From the NCBI GenBank assembly GCA_964563965.1, contig CAZLZI010000004.1, positions 1 to 33,646 of the forward strand: DNA of 33,646 nt. The letters are read 5' to 3'. This stretch comes from CAZCAQ01 sp964563965 (lineage in GTDB: Bacteria; Patescibacteriota; WWE3; UBA101185; UBA10185). The position numbers were made by a program, and so were the translations under genes. Of this stretch, positions 1 through 7,556 are shown piece after piece. Positions within the stretch are counted from its first letter, which is position 1. Each line of letters begins with the position of its first letter. The notes under the pieces are model-generated. The model did not search any database. It worked only from the letters and a program-made list of their open reading frames with translations, and was not told the DNA's origin.

Positions 1-23
1 CCAAATCTAGATTAGGTAAGCCA

Positions 24-905
24 CTACAAGCTCATTTGCTTTTTCAGCTCTACTAAACCAGCTGTATAGTCTTTCATCTCAATACCTAGTGTCTTTTTTG
101 TCTGGACATTAGATATCATACCGTTAATTGCAAACGGACGAATACCTGGAGTTTTTAAGTATTTTCTTAAAGATGTAGGTTTAACTAAACTACTATCCAA
201 GTTAAATACCTGTGCGATACATAAGCCCATTTCATAAACGGTTTGGTAAGAAGATGCTACAAGGTGAAAAATACCTGAGGGTTTTTTTTCAATTAGTCTT
301 TCTAATCCAAAAGCAATATCATCTATAAACGTGGGGGTCGTTGTTTGATCACTAAATAGATTAACTGTCTCACCTTTTTGCAATTTCCATAAGATCTTGC
401 GTGTTAGATCTATCTTTTGAGGAAAACTAGCGCGAAAGGGATATGAAATTCTAGCGATTGACGCAGTCAGTCCTGAGTCTCCAATAAGTTTTTCCGCCTC
501 AAGTTTGGTTTTTCCATACCAATCAAGAGGTTTTGGTATGTCTGTTTCAATATACGGTTCTTTTTTTGAACCATCAAACACATAATCTGTTGATATAAAA
601 ATTAAATATTTGGAATACTTTTGGCATAAGTTAACTATATTACAAGTACCTTCTGCATTGAGTCTCCAGCAAAGACCGTTTTTGTTGTTTTTTTCGTCCC
701 AAGCCACATTAGTATCTGTAAATGCTGCCATATGTAGAACTGTGTCTGTATCAGGATGTCGCTGAAAGAAGTTTTCAAGCTGAATATAGTTAAGGATGTC
801 TATACCAGTAGCTAAAGATGCGTCAGAAAAGCTAGGCTTTCCCAATAACTCGACTACCCTAGATCCTACTAGTCCTGATAGACCTGTCCCGATTATATGT
901 TTCAT
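24..905 (-). CDS. rfbD: dTDP-4-dehydrorhamnose reductase (RmlD-like)
   Basis: A 293-residue extended short-chain dehydrogenase. It would reduce dTDP-4-dehydro-L-rhamnose to dTDP-L-rhamnose with NAD(P)H in the cytosol, the last step of activated rhamnose synthesis. The N-terminus carries a Rossmann glycine motif (GTGLSGLVG). The strand ISTDYVFDG matches the family's ST(D)YVFDG segment, and WYGKTKLEAE holds the catalytic Tyr-x-x-x-Lys pair. Length is normal for RmlD. It follows rfbC with a 3-base gap and is transcribed with it; rmlA/rmlB would be expected outside the window. The ATG start at 905 leads directly into the nucleotide-binding strand. No clear Shine-Dalgarno site is visible, so coupling to rfbC is likely. 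Family assignment is firm. Strict RmlD versus another SDR sugar reductase rests on the rfbC neighbour. Confidence 0.9.
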   Translation of the reverse strand: MKHIIGTGLSGLVGSRVVELLGKPSFSDASLATGIDILNYIQLENFFQRHPDTDTVLHMAAFTDTNVAWDEKNNKNGLCWRLNAEGTCNIVNLCQKYSKYLIFISTDYVFDGSKKEPYIETDIPKPLDWYGKTKLEAEKLIGDSGLTASIARISYPFRASFPQKIDLTRKILWKLQKGETVNLFSDQTTTPTFIDDIAFGLERLIEKKPSGIFHLVASSYQTVYEMGLCIAQVFNLDSSLVKPTSLRKYLKTPGIRPFAINGMISNVQTKKTLGIEMKDYTAGLVELKKQMSL

Positions 906-908
906 AAA

Positions 909-1478
909 CTAAAATAGATCTTCTTGAGGGATATCCTCCAAATTAGGTAAGGACAAATCCCTAGGTAAGATATTCATATCAGATCTAGGTACTATCCAAT
1001 TAATACCAAGCCCAGGATCCAGAGGATTTACACCTTTCTCTGCTTGCTTGTCATATACACCTTCGGTAACTATATAACTAAAGCGGGTATTATCCTCAAG
1101 AGTTATGTACCCATGTGCAAATCCTACAGGTACCCATAACTGATAACGATTCTCTGAAGATAATTCATAGGAAACAGCCTGACCAAAAGTAGATGAGTTT
1201 TTACGAAGATCCACAGCTACATCCAAAACTTTACCGGAAATCACTCTAACTAACTTACCTTGAGTATTTGGTTTTTGATAGTGAAGACCCCTTAGTACAC
1301 CTTTTTTATCATTAAACGACTCTGCTTCCTGGGTAATCTGTAGGACGGTTCCTAAACCACTTTCCAATTCTGATAACTCGAGTTGGGGGCAATACCAACC
1401 TCGACTATCACCAAATATCTTAGGTTCAATTAGATACACTGAATCTAATTTGGTTGGAGTTATTTGTTCGTACGGCAT
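909..1478 (-). CDS. rfbC: dTDP-4-dehydrorhamnose 3,5-epimerase
   Basis: A 189-residue cupin-fold epimerase that converts dTDP-4-dehydro-6-deoxyglucose to dTDP-4-dehydrorhamnose, feeding the reductase just downstream. The diagnostic block GVLRGLHYQ carries the catalytic His. GKLVRVISGKVLDVAVDLR, VPVGFAHGYITLEDNTRFSY and the C-terminal NPLDPGLGINW all follow the RmlC pattern. Length matches the family (about 180-190). It is the first gene of the rfbC-rfbD pair in this window. A promoter (TTGAAA, 16 bases, TATATT) lies upstream, leaving a leader of only about 5 bases. Rhamnose made here would feed surface glycan assembly; glycosyltransferases are not in the adjacent sequence. Confidence 0.93.
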   Translation of the reverse strand: MPYEQITPTKLDSVYLIEPKIFGDSRGWYCPQLELSELESGLGTVLQITQEAESFNDKKGVLRGLHYQKPNTQGKLVRVISGKVLDVAVDLRKNSSTFGQAVSYELSSENRYQLWVPVGFAHGYITLEDNTRFSYIVTEGVYDKQAEKGVNPLDPGLGINWIVPRSDMNILPRDLSLPNLEDIPQEDLF

Positions 1479-1490
1479 AATATTAGTTTC

Positions 1491-1518
1491 AATATACTAT
1501 GTATAAAATAATTTTCAA
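1491..1518 (-). promoter_or_regulatory. sigma70-type promoter of rfbC-rfbD
   Basis: Read on the minus strand: TTGAAA (1513-1518), 16-base spacer, TATATT (1491-1496), 12 bases, then the rfbC ATG. The expected transcript start leaves a leader of only a few bases. Confidence 0.5.
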
Positions 1519-1568
1519 TATTAATAACCAAGTGTATACGTACTATGATAATGAGATAGATTAGTAAT

Positions 1569-1583
1569 GGGCAATATTTGCCC
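1569..1583. promoter_or_regulatory. perfect 6-3-6 dyad in the divergent rfbC / methyltransferase region
   Basis: GGGCAA (1569-1574), TAT, TTGCCC (1578-1583) is a perfect inverted repeat just upstream of the -10 box of the plus-strand gene, where its -35 should lie. It could be a repressor site or chance. No regulator gene is adjacent. Confidence 0.25.
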
Positions 1584-1602
1584 CATAGCTTGACCTGTCC
1601 AG

Positions 1603-1608
1603 TATAAT
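1603..1608 (+). promoter_or_regulatory. TATAAT -10 box, leaderless start of the THUMP methyltransferase
   Basis: A consensus TATAAT lies exactly 6 bases before the ATG at 1615, which places the expected transcript start on the start codon itself. The -35 is weak (TTGCCC, 19 bases upstream). No Shine-Dalgarno sequence can fit. Confidence 0.6.
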
Positions 1609-1614
1609 AGCCCA

Positions 1615-2622
1615 ATGAGGTTTGTTGCATTTACAATCAAAGGTTTAGAAGGCATAGTTGAACAAGAACTTCGTGAGCAAATCGGAACAATTGAGATCGC
1701 TCATAGGAGTGATAAGATAATTCTCTTTGACTACGAGGGCAGTATTGAACCACTTACTAAACTTAGAACTGTTGACGATATAGGTATTTATATTTGCACA
1801 CTTGAGCCTGCTAAGAAATTGGATCTAAGTCTGGTATCTCAAGTAGTAAAAAGTCTTACAAGCTTCAGAGACATTGACACTACTTTTTCAGTAACTACCT
1901 CTGTAGTATCGGTTGAGATCGACAAAGAAGAATATGCTCATCTCATTACAGAAGCACTAGGCAATTCAGGATTAATACTTACCGCTGATAATAGAACTAA
2001 TTTAGACTTTAGAATCTTTCTTAATCGTGAAATTGGTTTTTTATCAATTAGACTTACACAAGAACCATTAAACAAACGCGAGTATGAAGTAGGAAACTAT
2101 CTAGGAGCTTTAAAGCCTACAATTGCCTCTGCTATGGTCCAACTTGCGACATATGACCTACCTAAAGATGCAAGACTTGTAGATAATTTTTGTGGCAGTG
2201 GGACAATACTATGTGAAGCACAGCTGCATGGCTTCCAAGTATATGGAGGAGATATTAATCCAAAAGCAGTCACATTAACAAAACAACGCCTGAAGTTAGT
2301 AAAACACACTGTATCTGAAAACATAAAGTTACAAGACGCTACAAAAACTAAGTGGAATCTCGGTTACTTTGACTGCGGTATATCAAATCTTCCATGGGAT
2401 AAACAACATGCAATAAATCATGTAACTGATCTATATACAAAAACTATTAAGGAATACAGCCGTATCTTAAAACCTACATCTACCTTATGTATTATTTGTC
2501 ATAAACCAGACTTGTTAAGTAAACTCATCAAAAAAGAATTTGGGGTAACAACTGTAAAGCAACTTGATATTGGCTACTTGGGGCAAACCCCTTCTATACT
2601 AATCGCACACAGGCACCCTTGA
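1615..2622 (+). CDS. THUMP-domain RNA guanine-N2 methyltransferase (Trm14/TrmN-like)
   Basis: A 335-residue protein with the two-part layout of Trm14/TrmN tRNA m2G methyltransferases. An N-terminal ferredoxin-like/THUMP region (about 1-155) starts MRFVAFTIKGLEGIVEQEL. The Rossmann-fold methyltransferase domain (about 160-335) has the SAM motif VDNFCGSGTILCEA, an acidic strand end YGGDINPKA, and the catalytic motif SNLPWDKQ in place of the usual (N/D)PPY/LPFG. It would act on a guanosine in structured RNA using SAM. Bacterial relatives modify tRNA G6 or rRNA guanines; the exact target is not decided. The start is fixed by the -10 box 6 bases upstream. It ends in TGA, evidence that UGA is a stop codon here. 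Divergent from rfbC, convergent with the membrane-protein gene. Confidence 0.85.
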   Translation: MRFVAFTIKGLEGIVEQELREQIGTIEIAHRSDKIILFDYEGSIEPLTKLRTVDDIGIYICTLEPAKKLDLSLVSQVVKSLTSFRDIDTTFSVTTSVVSVEIDKEEYAHLITEALGNSGLILTADNRTNLDFRIFLNREIGFLSIRLTQEPLNKREYEVGNYLGALKPTIASAMVQLATYDLPKDARLVDNFCGSGTILCEAQLHGFQVYGGDINPKAVTLTKQRLKLVKHTVSENIKLQDATKTKWNLGYFDCGISNLPWDKQHAINHVTDLYTKTIKEYSRILKPTSTLCIICHKPDLLSKLIKKEFGVTTVKQLDIGYLGQTPSILIAHRHP

Positions 2623-2653
2623 ACTTAAGGATATACCCAAGTACTAAGTACCC

Positions 2654-3088
2654 TTACCTGTTCTTACTAAGTACTCTACCAATTTTCCTAATGTATTTAG
2701 CTGACCAGGTAAATAGGAAATAGAGAAGTTTGCTATACCCATAAAAAAGTACTAATAGAATTACCCATCCAACTAAGGGTAAATAGGCGTTTCTTTCATT
2801 TAGTGGTTGAGGAGTAAGTGGTAGCTCCCACCCTAAACTAAACACAGTGCTAATATATTGAAATATAGTAAGTACTGGGGAGCCTATGGTTAGTGTAGTG
2901 AGAAAACCAATCGGCCAAAACCATGGAAACACAAAAAGCAATGGATAAAAAACCTCTTTACAATAATTTGCACCTAGTTCTTTGTCACATATAAAGATGC
3001 CACTTGGAAAAGTGAATACAAGTCCCGAGATCAAAAACACAAAGAGTAAGACGAATGAGTGTTTTTTTATAAACTCTTTTACTTTCAT
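2654..3088 (-). CDS. small polytopic membrane protein, function unknown
   Basis: A 144-residue protein I do not recognise. Hydrophobic segments lie around residues 10-28, 46-70 and 100-130, with a short basic C-terminus (KYIRKIGRVLSKNR) probably in the cytosol. Two Cys (near 34 and 43, in ICDKELGANYCKEVF) lie just after the first helix and could form an extracytoplasmic disulfide. It is the last gene of a minus-strand run, 18 bases after the lone receiver, suggesting co-transcription. TTAAAT lies 5 bases before the ATG, so an additional leaderless start is possible. Confidence 0.7.
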   Translation of the reverse strand: MKVKEFIKKHSFVLLFVFLISGLVFTFPSGIFICDKELGANYCKEVFYPLLFVFPWFWPIGFLTTLTIGSPVLTIFQYISTVFSLGWELPLTPQPLNERNAYLPLVGWVILLVLFYGYSKLLYFLFTWSAKYIRKIGRVLSKNR

Positions 3089-3106
3089 AAAGTATTTAAC
3101 TAACTA

Positions 3107-3472
3107 CTAAGTTAGTAACTTAACAAGAGAAGTAACAACTTCATCAAATGTTGCCTCTTGTTTAGATTTTAAGTCACTTACACCATCCTGGATAAGGCGG
3201 GATTTAACATTGCCTTCTTCAATAACAGAAAGAATAAAAACAGGAATATGCTTTGTCCGCTCGTTGGCTTTTAATTCGGTATGTGCAGTCACTCCGTCCT
3301 TTTTAGGTAGGATTATATCTAGAATTACCGCATCAATAGTGTTTGAGCTTACAAAATCAACAACACCCTCCCCTGTTTCCATTAAGCTTACTTCGTACCC
3401 CAATGCTTCAAGTTTTATTTTATACAACTGAGCAAGGTAGGTATCATCTTCAACTATAAGAATCTTTTTCAT
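3107..3472 (-). CDS. stand-alone response-regulator receiver protein
   Basis: A 121-residue CheY-like receiver with no output domain. The acidic pocket is present in MKKILIVEDD, the phospho-acceptor Asp sits in AVILDIILPKKDG, and a Ser switch position occurs in VFILSV. The usual DYLxK end is altered to SDLKSKQEATFDEV, with Lys still available. It would pass a phosphoryl signal to a partner protein rather than bind DNA. The start ATG overlaps the stop of the upstream FMN-barrel gene (ATGA), so translation is probably coupled. No kinase is adjacent; the nearest histidine kinase is in the 9.5-10.5 kb operon, with its own OmpR-type partner. Confidence 0.88.
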   Translation of the reverse strand: MKKILIVEDDTYLAQLYKIKLEALGYEVSLMETGEGVVDFVSSNTIDAVILDIILPKKDGVTAHTELKANERTKHIPVFILSVIEEGNVKSRLIQDGVSDLKSKQEATFDEVVTSLVKLLT

Positions 3473-3933
3473 TGAGTTAAATCAACATCTGTAAATGGCA
3501 AATGTTGCACTTTAATAGTTCTAACCTTTAAGTCTAATACCCTCATCCAATAGGGTTTAACTGCAAAGACCACATATTCATCATCTGCAATTTGAGCTAG
3601 TGGTGGCCAAAAGTCTTTGAGTACATCAAGTGATTTTGCAATCTTAGCCAAATAGGTTGAAGTTTCCTCATGCGGTATAAGACGGGTTTTAGCATCTGCT
3701 TGAACCAGCATCTCATTTAATTTCCATACAGAAAAACTTAATTTATCATTAGCAAGTAAAATATTTGCTTTAAAACTTTTCTTTTGAGTAACAAAATAAC
3801 AGGTAAGATCGTCTTCTACATGGAAGGTAACTACTGAAGAGGAGGGTAAATTATCTTTTGCTACCGCAATTGTCATTATGGGATAACTTTTAAAAAAAGC
3901 CAGCACTCGTTCTTTAATTAAGGATTGATCCAC
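3469..3933 (-). CDS. pyridoxamine 5'-phosphate oxidase-like FMN-binding split-barrel protein
   Basis: A 154-residue protein from GTG 3933. The order of elements (IMTIAVAKDNLPSSSVVTF, then DDLTCYFVTQKKSFKANIL, then KLSFSVWKL) matches the PNPOx-like split barrel, in which the S-K-N segment contacts FMN phosphate. Substrate is unknown; relatives are flavin or F420 oxidoreductases or haem-binding proteins. An upstream in-frame TTG at 4008 exists, but the GTG is preferred: CATAAT stands 6 bases before it with a TTTACA -35 at 17-base spacing, and the extra 25 residues do not resemble the family. Its end overlaps the receiver gene by 4 bases. Confidence 0.75.
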   Translation of the reverse strand: MDQSLIKERVLAFFKSYPIMTIAVAKDNLPSSSVVTFHVEDDLTCYFVTQKKSFKANILLANDKLSFSVWKLNEMLVQADAKTRLIPHEETSTYLAKIAKSLDVLKDFWPPLAQIADDEYVVFAVKPYWMRVLDLKVRTIKVQHLPFTDVDLTQ

Positions 3934-3939
3934 ATCTAT

Positions 3940-3968
3940 ATTATGATAAACATTCAAAAAGATGTAAA
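3940..3968 (-). promoter_or_regulatory. promoter with leaderless GTG start for the FMN-barrel gene
   Basis: Minus strand: TTTACA (3963-3968), 17-base spacer, CATAAT (3940-3945), 6 bases, GTG at 3933. It lies inside the longer reading frame, which argues against the TTG start at 4008. Confidence 0.5.
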
Positions 3969-4028
3969 CAAGTTTCTTTAACGAAAGTGCATAGGGAATT
4001 AATTGCAAAGATAAATTACCGACTAAAA

Positions 4029-4901
4029 TTAAAGAGTTAGTAAGTATAATAGAATGACTAGGGCATATCCAATATACAGAACATTTCTTTTGTTATATTC
4101 ATAAACCTGAATTCTTTTGCACTTTACTAAATATAAAAGATATAACGAATGAATTACCGAGTAACAACCAATAAGGACAGTAAAAAACATCGGGAGGGTT
4201 GTTATTACATAGAAAAAGATATATGCAATTAAGATCAAGGTGATAAGTGAAAACACTTTCTTATACTTTGCAAGATCAAATACCGTTGCAGTATTTCTAA
4301 TCCCGCTTAATCTATCAACTTCATGATCTCGGATTTCATTATTTATATCCCCAATAATAGAAAGTAAAAACACAGCTATACACATGAACACTATATGGTA
4401 AGTGACTACAGTAGGTGAGGTGCTAAAACCTGCAAGTAACAAGAGAGGGCCGAAGTATAAACCATGACTAACTAAGTCCAAAAATGGTTTGCTTTTAAGC
4501 TGTACTTTCTTCCATGAATAAAAAAACCCTAATAGTAATAACGAAAGGCCATAGAAGAAGGTAGCAGTAGTTAGAGAAAGATATAAAAGTAGTGAAATAG
4601 TAAATAATAACCAACAAAATATGTTTGCATGTCTTACCTGCATAACCCCGCCTGCTAACGGATTACGCAACCTCTTTACCTCATCCAGAGCATCATACTC
4701 TCTATCTTCAATATCATTAATCACAAAAATAAACATACAAGCTAGAAAGTTCGCGCAAATAACACGAAAGATTAGAGAACTATCTGTTACTTGAGCGAGT
4801 AACAGCCCAAGCGTAGTTATTAACACACTAAAACCATAATACTCCCATAGTCGCGCCAAATTATATATGTGTTTTAAGTGTGAAACTCTAAAGTCTGCCA
4901 T
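4029..4901 (-). CDS. UbiA-family prenyltransferase (integral membrane)
   Basis: A 290-residue polytopic protein with about eight or nine hydrophobic helices. Both Asp-rich motifs of the UbiA superfamily are present: NDIEDREYDALDE (NDxxDxxxD) in the first loop and GDINNEIRDHEVDRLSG in the second, which bind prenyl diphosphate through Mg2+. RNPLAGG after motif 1 resembles the Arg-x-x-(P/L)xxG element that follows it in relatives. It would attach an isoprenoid chain to an acceptor at the membrane. The acceptor (quinone precursor, glycerol phosphate, phosphoribosyl or other) cannot be read from sequence. The ATG at 4901 comes 1 base after the stop of the helicase gene, so it is in the same operon. 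Confidence 0.85.
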   Translation of the reverse strand: MADFRVSHLKHIYNLARLWEYYGFSVLITTLGLLLAQVTDSSLIFRVICANFLACMFIFVINDIEDREYDALDEVKRLRNPLAGGVMQVRHANIFCWLLFTISLLLYLSLTTATFFYGLSLLLLGFFYSWKKVQLKSKPFLDLVSHGLYFGPLLLLAGFSTSPTVVTYHIVFMCIAVFLLSIIGDINNEIRDHEVDRLSGIRNTATVFDLAKYKKVFSLITLILIAYIFFYVITTLPMFFTVLIGCYSVIHSLYLLYLVKCKRIQVYEYNKRNVLYIGYALVILLYLLTL

Positions 4902-4902
4902 C

Positions 4903-6063
4903 TTAACCGAAGATTAACAACTCCTCCTCAGCTCGTGTAACAGCTGTGTATAACCATCTTTTCCACATATCATCATCCATTTGTTTAAATCTTTCCTCAA
5001 ATAATACGACTCGCTTTGCTTGGCTACCCTGTGCTTTATGTGTTGTTAAGGCATAGCCGAAATCAAAGAGATCAAGCCCTTGGGTCTGAACCGCGCCATT
5101 AATATTATTTAAAGTTTTAGCACTGTTAAATTGTTCTTTTGAAATCATACCTTCATATATTAACCCATCTAGTGAATCCATTGAAAGCTTTACTCTATAA
5201 CTCTTGAGATCGACATCGTCAATTTCCTCTATTACTCCCTGCATTCCATTAAAAATACTTTTCTTGTGATTATTGCGTAAACAGATAATTCTATCACCCA
5301 CTGTTGGTGTTGGTTCCTCAAAACCCAGAAAACCTCGTATAGCGGTGTTAATTTTATTGCGCGTACTGTTGTAACCACATAAGATTAAAGTCTCAGGATT
5401 AAACGAATAAAAGACTTCATCTATTAAATACCCGGATTCTGACATCTTTACTTTCTTTACTTTCCCAAAGTCACATTCAGGGATCTCACCTTTTTCTCTA
5501 GCCATGATAGATAGTTTGATGATTGGATTTTCTTGCGCTTGTCTGTGTATCTTAGAAAGTTTAACTTGCGGATCTTTCATCAAATTAAAGTTCCCAGTTA
5601 TTGGAGGAAGTTGTCCATGATCACCTACCGCTATAATGGGAATACCAAATGATAGTAAGTCTTGCCATATTACTGCATCTATCATAGAAGCCTCATCCAC
5701 GATTATCAGATCATACTTAATATCCTCAACGTCTTTAAGTTTAAACCCCAGTACTACCCCTCTATCATCTTCGATGGTGGAATAAAATAAAGAATGGATT
5801 GTCCCTATAAAATCACTTTTATATATTTGTTTTTGAGCAAGTAGTTTAGTTCTTAATACTTGCGTGGCTTTACCTGTATAGGAGCAGAATGCGATCTTAA
5901 GCTTTGGAGTCTTCTCATGTAACAGCGCTCTAAAGACAGCTATACTAGTTGTTTTCCCTGTCCCGGCATACCCACCAACTGTTACATAGGGTGACGCTTT
6001 CTCATCAAACCAACGTCTTAAATACTTAATTAAAGTCTTTTGATCTGTCGATAACTCAAGCAT
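4903..6063 (-). CDS. SF1B DNA helicase, small Dda/RecD2-like
   Basis: A 386-residue ATPase. Walker A is GYAGTGKT (about 31-38), Walker B IIVDEASMID, motif III VGDHGQLPP, motif V ALTTHKAQGSQAKRVVLF and motif VI YTAVTRAEEELL. These are the signature of UvrD_C_2/RecD-type 5'-3' helicases. It is much shorter than RecD2 (over 700 residues) and has no N-terminal HhH region, so its size is closer to phage T4 Dda. A likely role is fork or D-loop processing on single-stranded DNA. The start at 6063 has TACAAT 9 bases upstream, implying a leader of about 3 bases. It leads the helicase-UbiA run; functional linkage to prenyl transfer is not obvious. Confidence 0.85.
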   Translation of the reverse strand: MLELSTDQKTLIKYLRRWFDEKASPYVTVGGYAGTGKTTSIAVFRALLHEKTPKLKIAFCSYTGKATQVLRTKLLAQKQIYKSDFIGTIHSLFYSTIEDDRGVVLGFKLKDVEDIKYDLIIVDEASMIDAVIWQDLLSFGIPIIAVGDHGQLPPITGNFNLMKDPQVKLSKIHRQAQENPIIKLSIMAREKGEIPECDFGKVKKVKMSESGYLIDEVFYSFNPETLILCGYNSTRNKINTAIRGFLGFEEPTPTVGDRIICLRNNHKKSIFNGMQGVIEEIDDVDLKSYRVKLSMDSLDGLIYEGMISKEQFNSAKTLNNINGAVQTQGLDLFDFGYALTTHKAQGSQAKRVVLFEERFKQMDDDMWKRWLYTAVTRAEEELLIFG

Positions 6064-6096
6064 GGCATGCTTATTGTACCAGACAAGAAAAGAGTA

Positions 6097-6297
6097 TTAC
6101 CTATTAGGACGCTGGGCAGGATCGAAGTTTCTTCGTAGATTTTGACCACCATTATTTAAAGTAGGAATGCCGTTTTGTCTTATGCGAAACATTCGCTGTC
6201 TAAAATTTCTTCTTTCAAAGAGTCTTCCAGCATAAAAACCAAGTAACACACTAAATGCTACAACGGCAATAAAGGTTATTATATTTTTATTTGTCAT
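6097..6297 (-). CDS. small single-pass membrane protein with Arg-rich tail
   Basis: A 66-residue protein, not recognised. One transmembrane helix (about 6-24, ITFIAVVAFSVLLGFYAG) is followed by a strongly basic stretch (RLFERRNFRQRMFRIRQN) and an Asn/Arg/Pro-rich tail. Positive charges after the helix predict a cytosolic C-terminus. It is the last gene of the two-component/efflux operon, 38 bases after the permease. It may be an accessory or regulatory subunit of that transporter; this is inference from position only. Confidence 0.6.
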   Translation of the reverse strand: MTNKNIITFIAVVAFSVLLGFYAGRLFERRNFRQRMFRIRQNGIPTLNNGGQNLRRNFDPAQRPNR

Positions 6298-6335
6298 ATA
6301 GATAGTTTGCTAAATTTTGCTGAACTTTAACTGAA

Positions 6336-7556
6336 TTACTCATGTCTAAGCGCCTCAATGGGCGTAAGTTTTGAGGCTTTTTGTGCAGGATACCAACCAA
6401 ATACCACACCAATTACACTTGAAACTATGACTGCAATAATGATCGGTTCAGAAGCAATGGTTGTAGGTAGAGCTAATAACTGAGTCAAAAGCTTGGAGGC
6501 GGCAATACCAACCAGAACTCCAACGAATCCGCCCACAATGGTAAGGATTACCGCCTCCACTAAAAACTGAGCAACTATCATTTTCCTTTTTGCACCTAGA
6601 GCTTTTCTTAACCCGATTTCAGTTGTTCTCTCAGTTACAGTAACTAGCATGATATTCATAATACCAATACCACCCACTACTAAAGATATAGCTGCAATTC
6701 CTGTTAACAGAGTTGTAAAAGTACTTGTTACATCACTCGCTGTTTCTAAAATATCTGATTGTGAAGATATGGAAAAATCTGCATCAGCAACAGTTTGTTT
6801 TTTATGAAGCTCAAGGAGAAAAAAGCCAACTTGATTTGCCGCGGCCTCGGTGACCTCTTCACTTTTAGCACTTACATACATCGTGCTTAGGTGAGAAACC
6901 CCAAACAGTACTTTTTGCGCAGTGAATAATGGAACATATACGATATCATCAGAACTAAACGGACCACCACCCCCCTTTGCCTTAGTAACCCCTATTACTT
7001 TAAAAGAGGTGCCATTGATTCTAATCTGTTCCCCAATTGGACTCGCTTCTTCAAACAACTCACTGGCAGTTTGTGAACCAAGTATGGCAAGCTTTGAATA
7101 GAGTAAACTATCAGATTCAGAAAGTAGCGTCCCTTGTGCAAGTTCAATATTCCTAATCGCAAAATAATCTCCTGCAACACCTGCGACTTGTGTATTAGTA
7201 TTATTCCGACCATAAGAAACTTGTGCTCTTGCGCTATACTCTGAACCAACGCTTCTGATAGTGGTAACTCTTGAAGATGCCTGAAGCTTTTTACTATCCA
7301 AATAAGTAAGTGATGTTACATTACCTCCCCCGCCACGCAAGAAACCTTGTTGGGCCGCGCCTGGTCGAATAATTACAAGATTTGAACCCAACGACTGGAT
7401 TCGAGCTGTAACTGAAGCCTGACTAGCTGCACCAAGTGTCATAAGGGTAATAACTGATGCAATGCCAATTACAATACCAAGGATTGATAAGAACGTACGT
7501 AGTTTATTCGTTTTGAGAACTAACACACTTTCTTCAAACAGCTCTAGTAATCTCAC
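6336..7556 (-). CDS. MacB/FtsX-type ABC transporter permease (YknZ-like)
   Basis: A 406-residue permease with the MacB architecture. TM1 is near the N-terminus (TFLSILGIVIGIASVITLM) and a long extracytoplasmic MacB-PCD domain spans about 45-270. Three C-terminal helices of the FtsX domain follow, including GGIGIMNIMLVTVTERTTEI and GLRKALGAKR. No ATPase is fused, as in Gram-positive YknXYZ. The start is GTG, overlapping the ATPase stop (GTGA). AAGGAG at 7563-7568, 6 bases upstream, supports this start. Together with the adaptor and ATPase it should form a mechanotransmitting exporter or membrane-stress system for lipopeptides, peptides or drugs. Confidence 0.9.
   Translation of the reverse strand: MRLLELFEESVLVLKTNKLRTFLSILGIVIGIASVITLMTLGAASQASVTARIQSLGSNLVIIRPGAAQQGFLRGGGGNVTSLTYLDSKKLQASSRVTTIRSVGSEYSARAQVSYGRNNTNTQVAGVAGDYFAIRNIELAQGTLLSESDSLLYSKLAILGSQTASELFEEASPIGEQIRINGTSFKVIGVTKAKGGGGPFSSDDIVYVPLFTAQKVLFGVSHLSTMYVSAKSEEVTEAAANQVGFFLLELHKKQTVADADFSISSQSDILETASDVTSTFTTLLTGIAAISLVVGGIGIMNIMLVTVTERTTEIGLRKALGAKRKMIVAQFLVEAVILTIVGGFVGVLVGIAASKLLTQLLALPTTIASEPIIIAVIVSSVIGVVFGWYPAQKASKLTPIEALRHE

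Noticed and set aside
2641..2675. Repeated TACTAAGTA motif between convergent genes as a terminator or repeat element
   Set aside because: Only two short AT-rich copies, no stable GC stem and no T run; too little to call.
3934..4008. TTG start at 4008 for the FMN-barrel protein
   Set aside because: The extra residues do not fit the fold, and a good promoter lies inside this stretch, 6 bases before the GTG at 3933.
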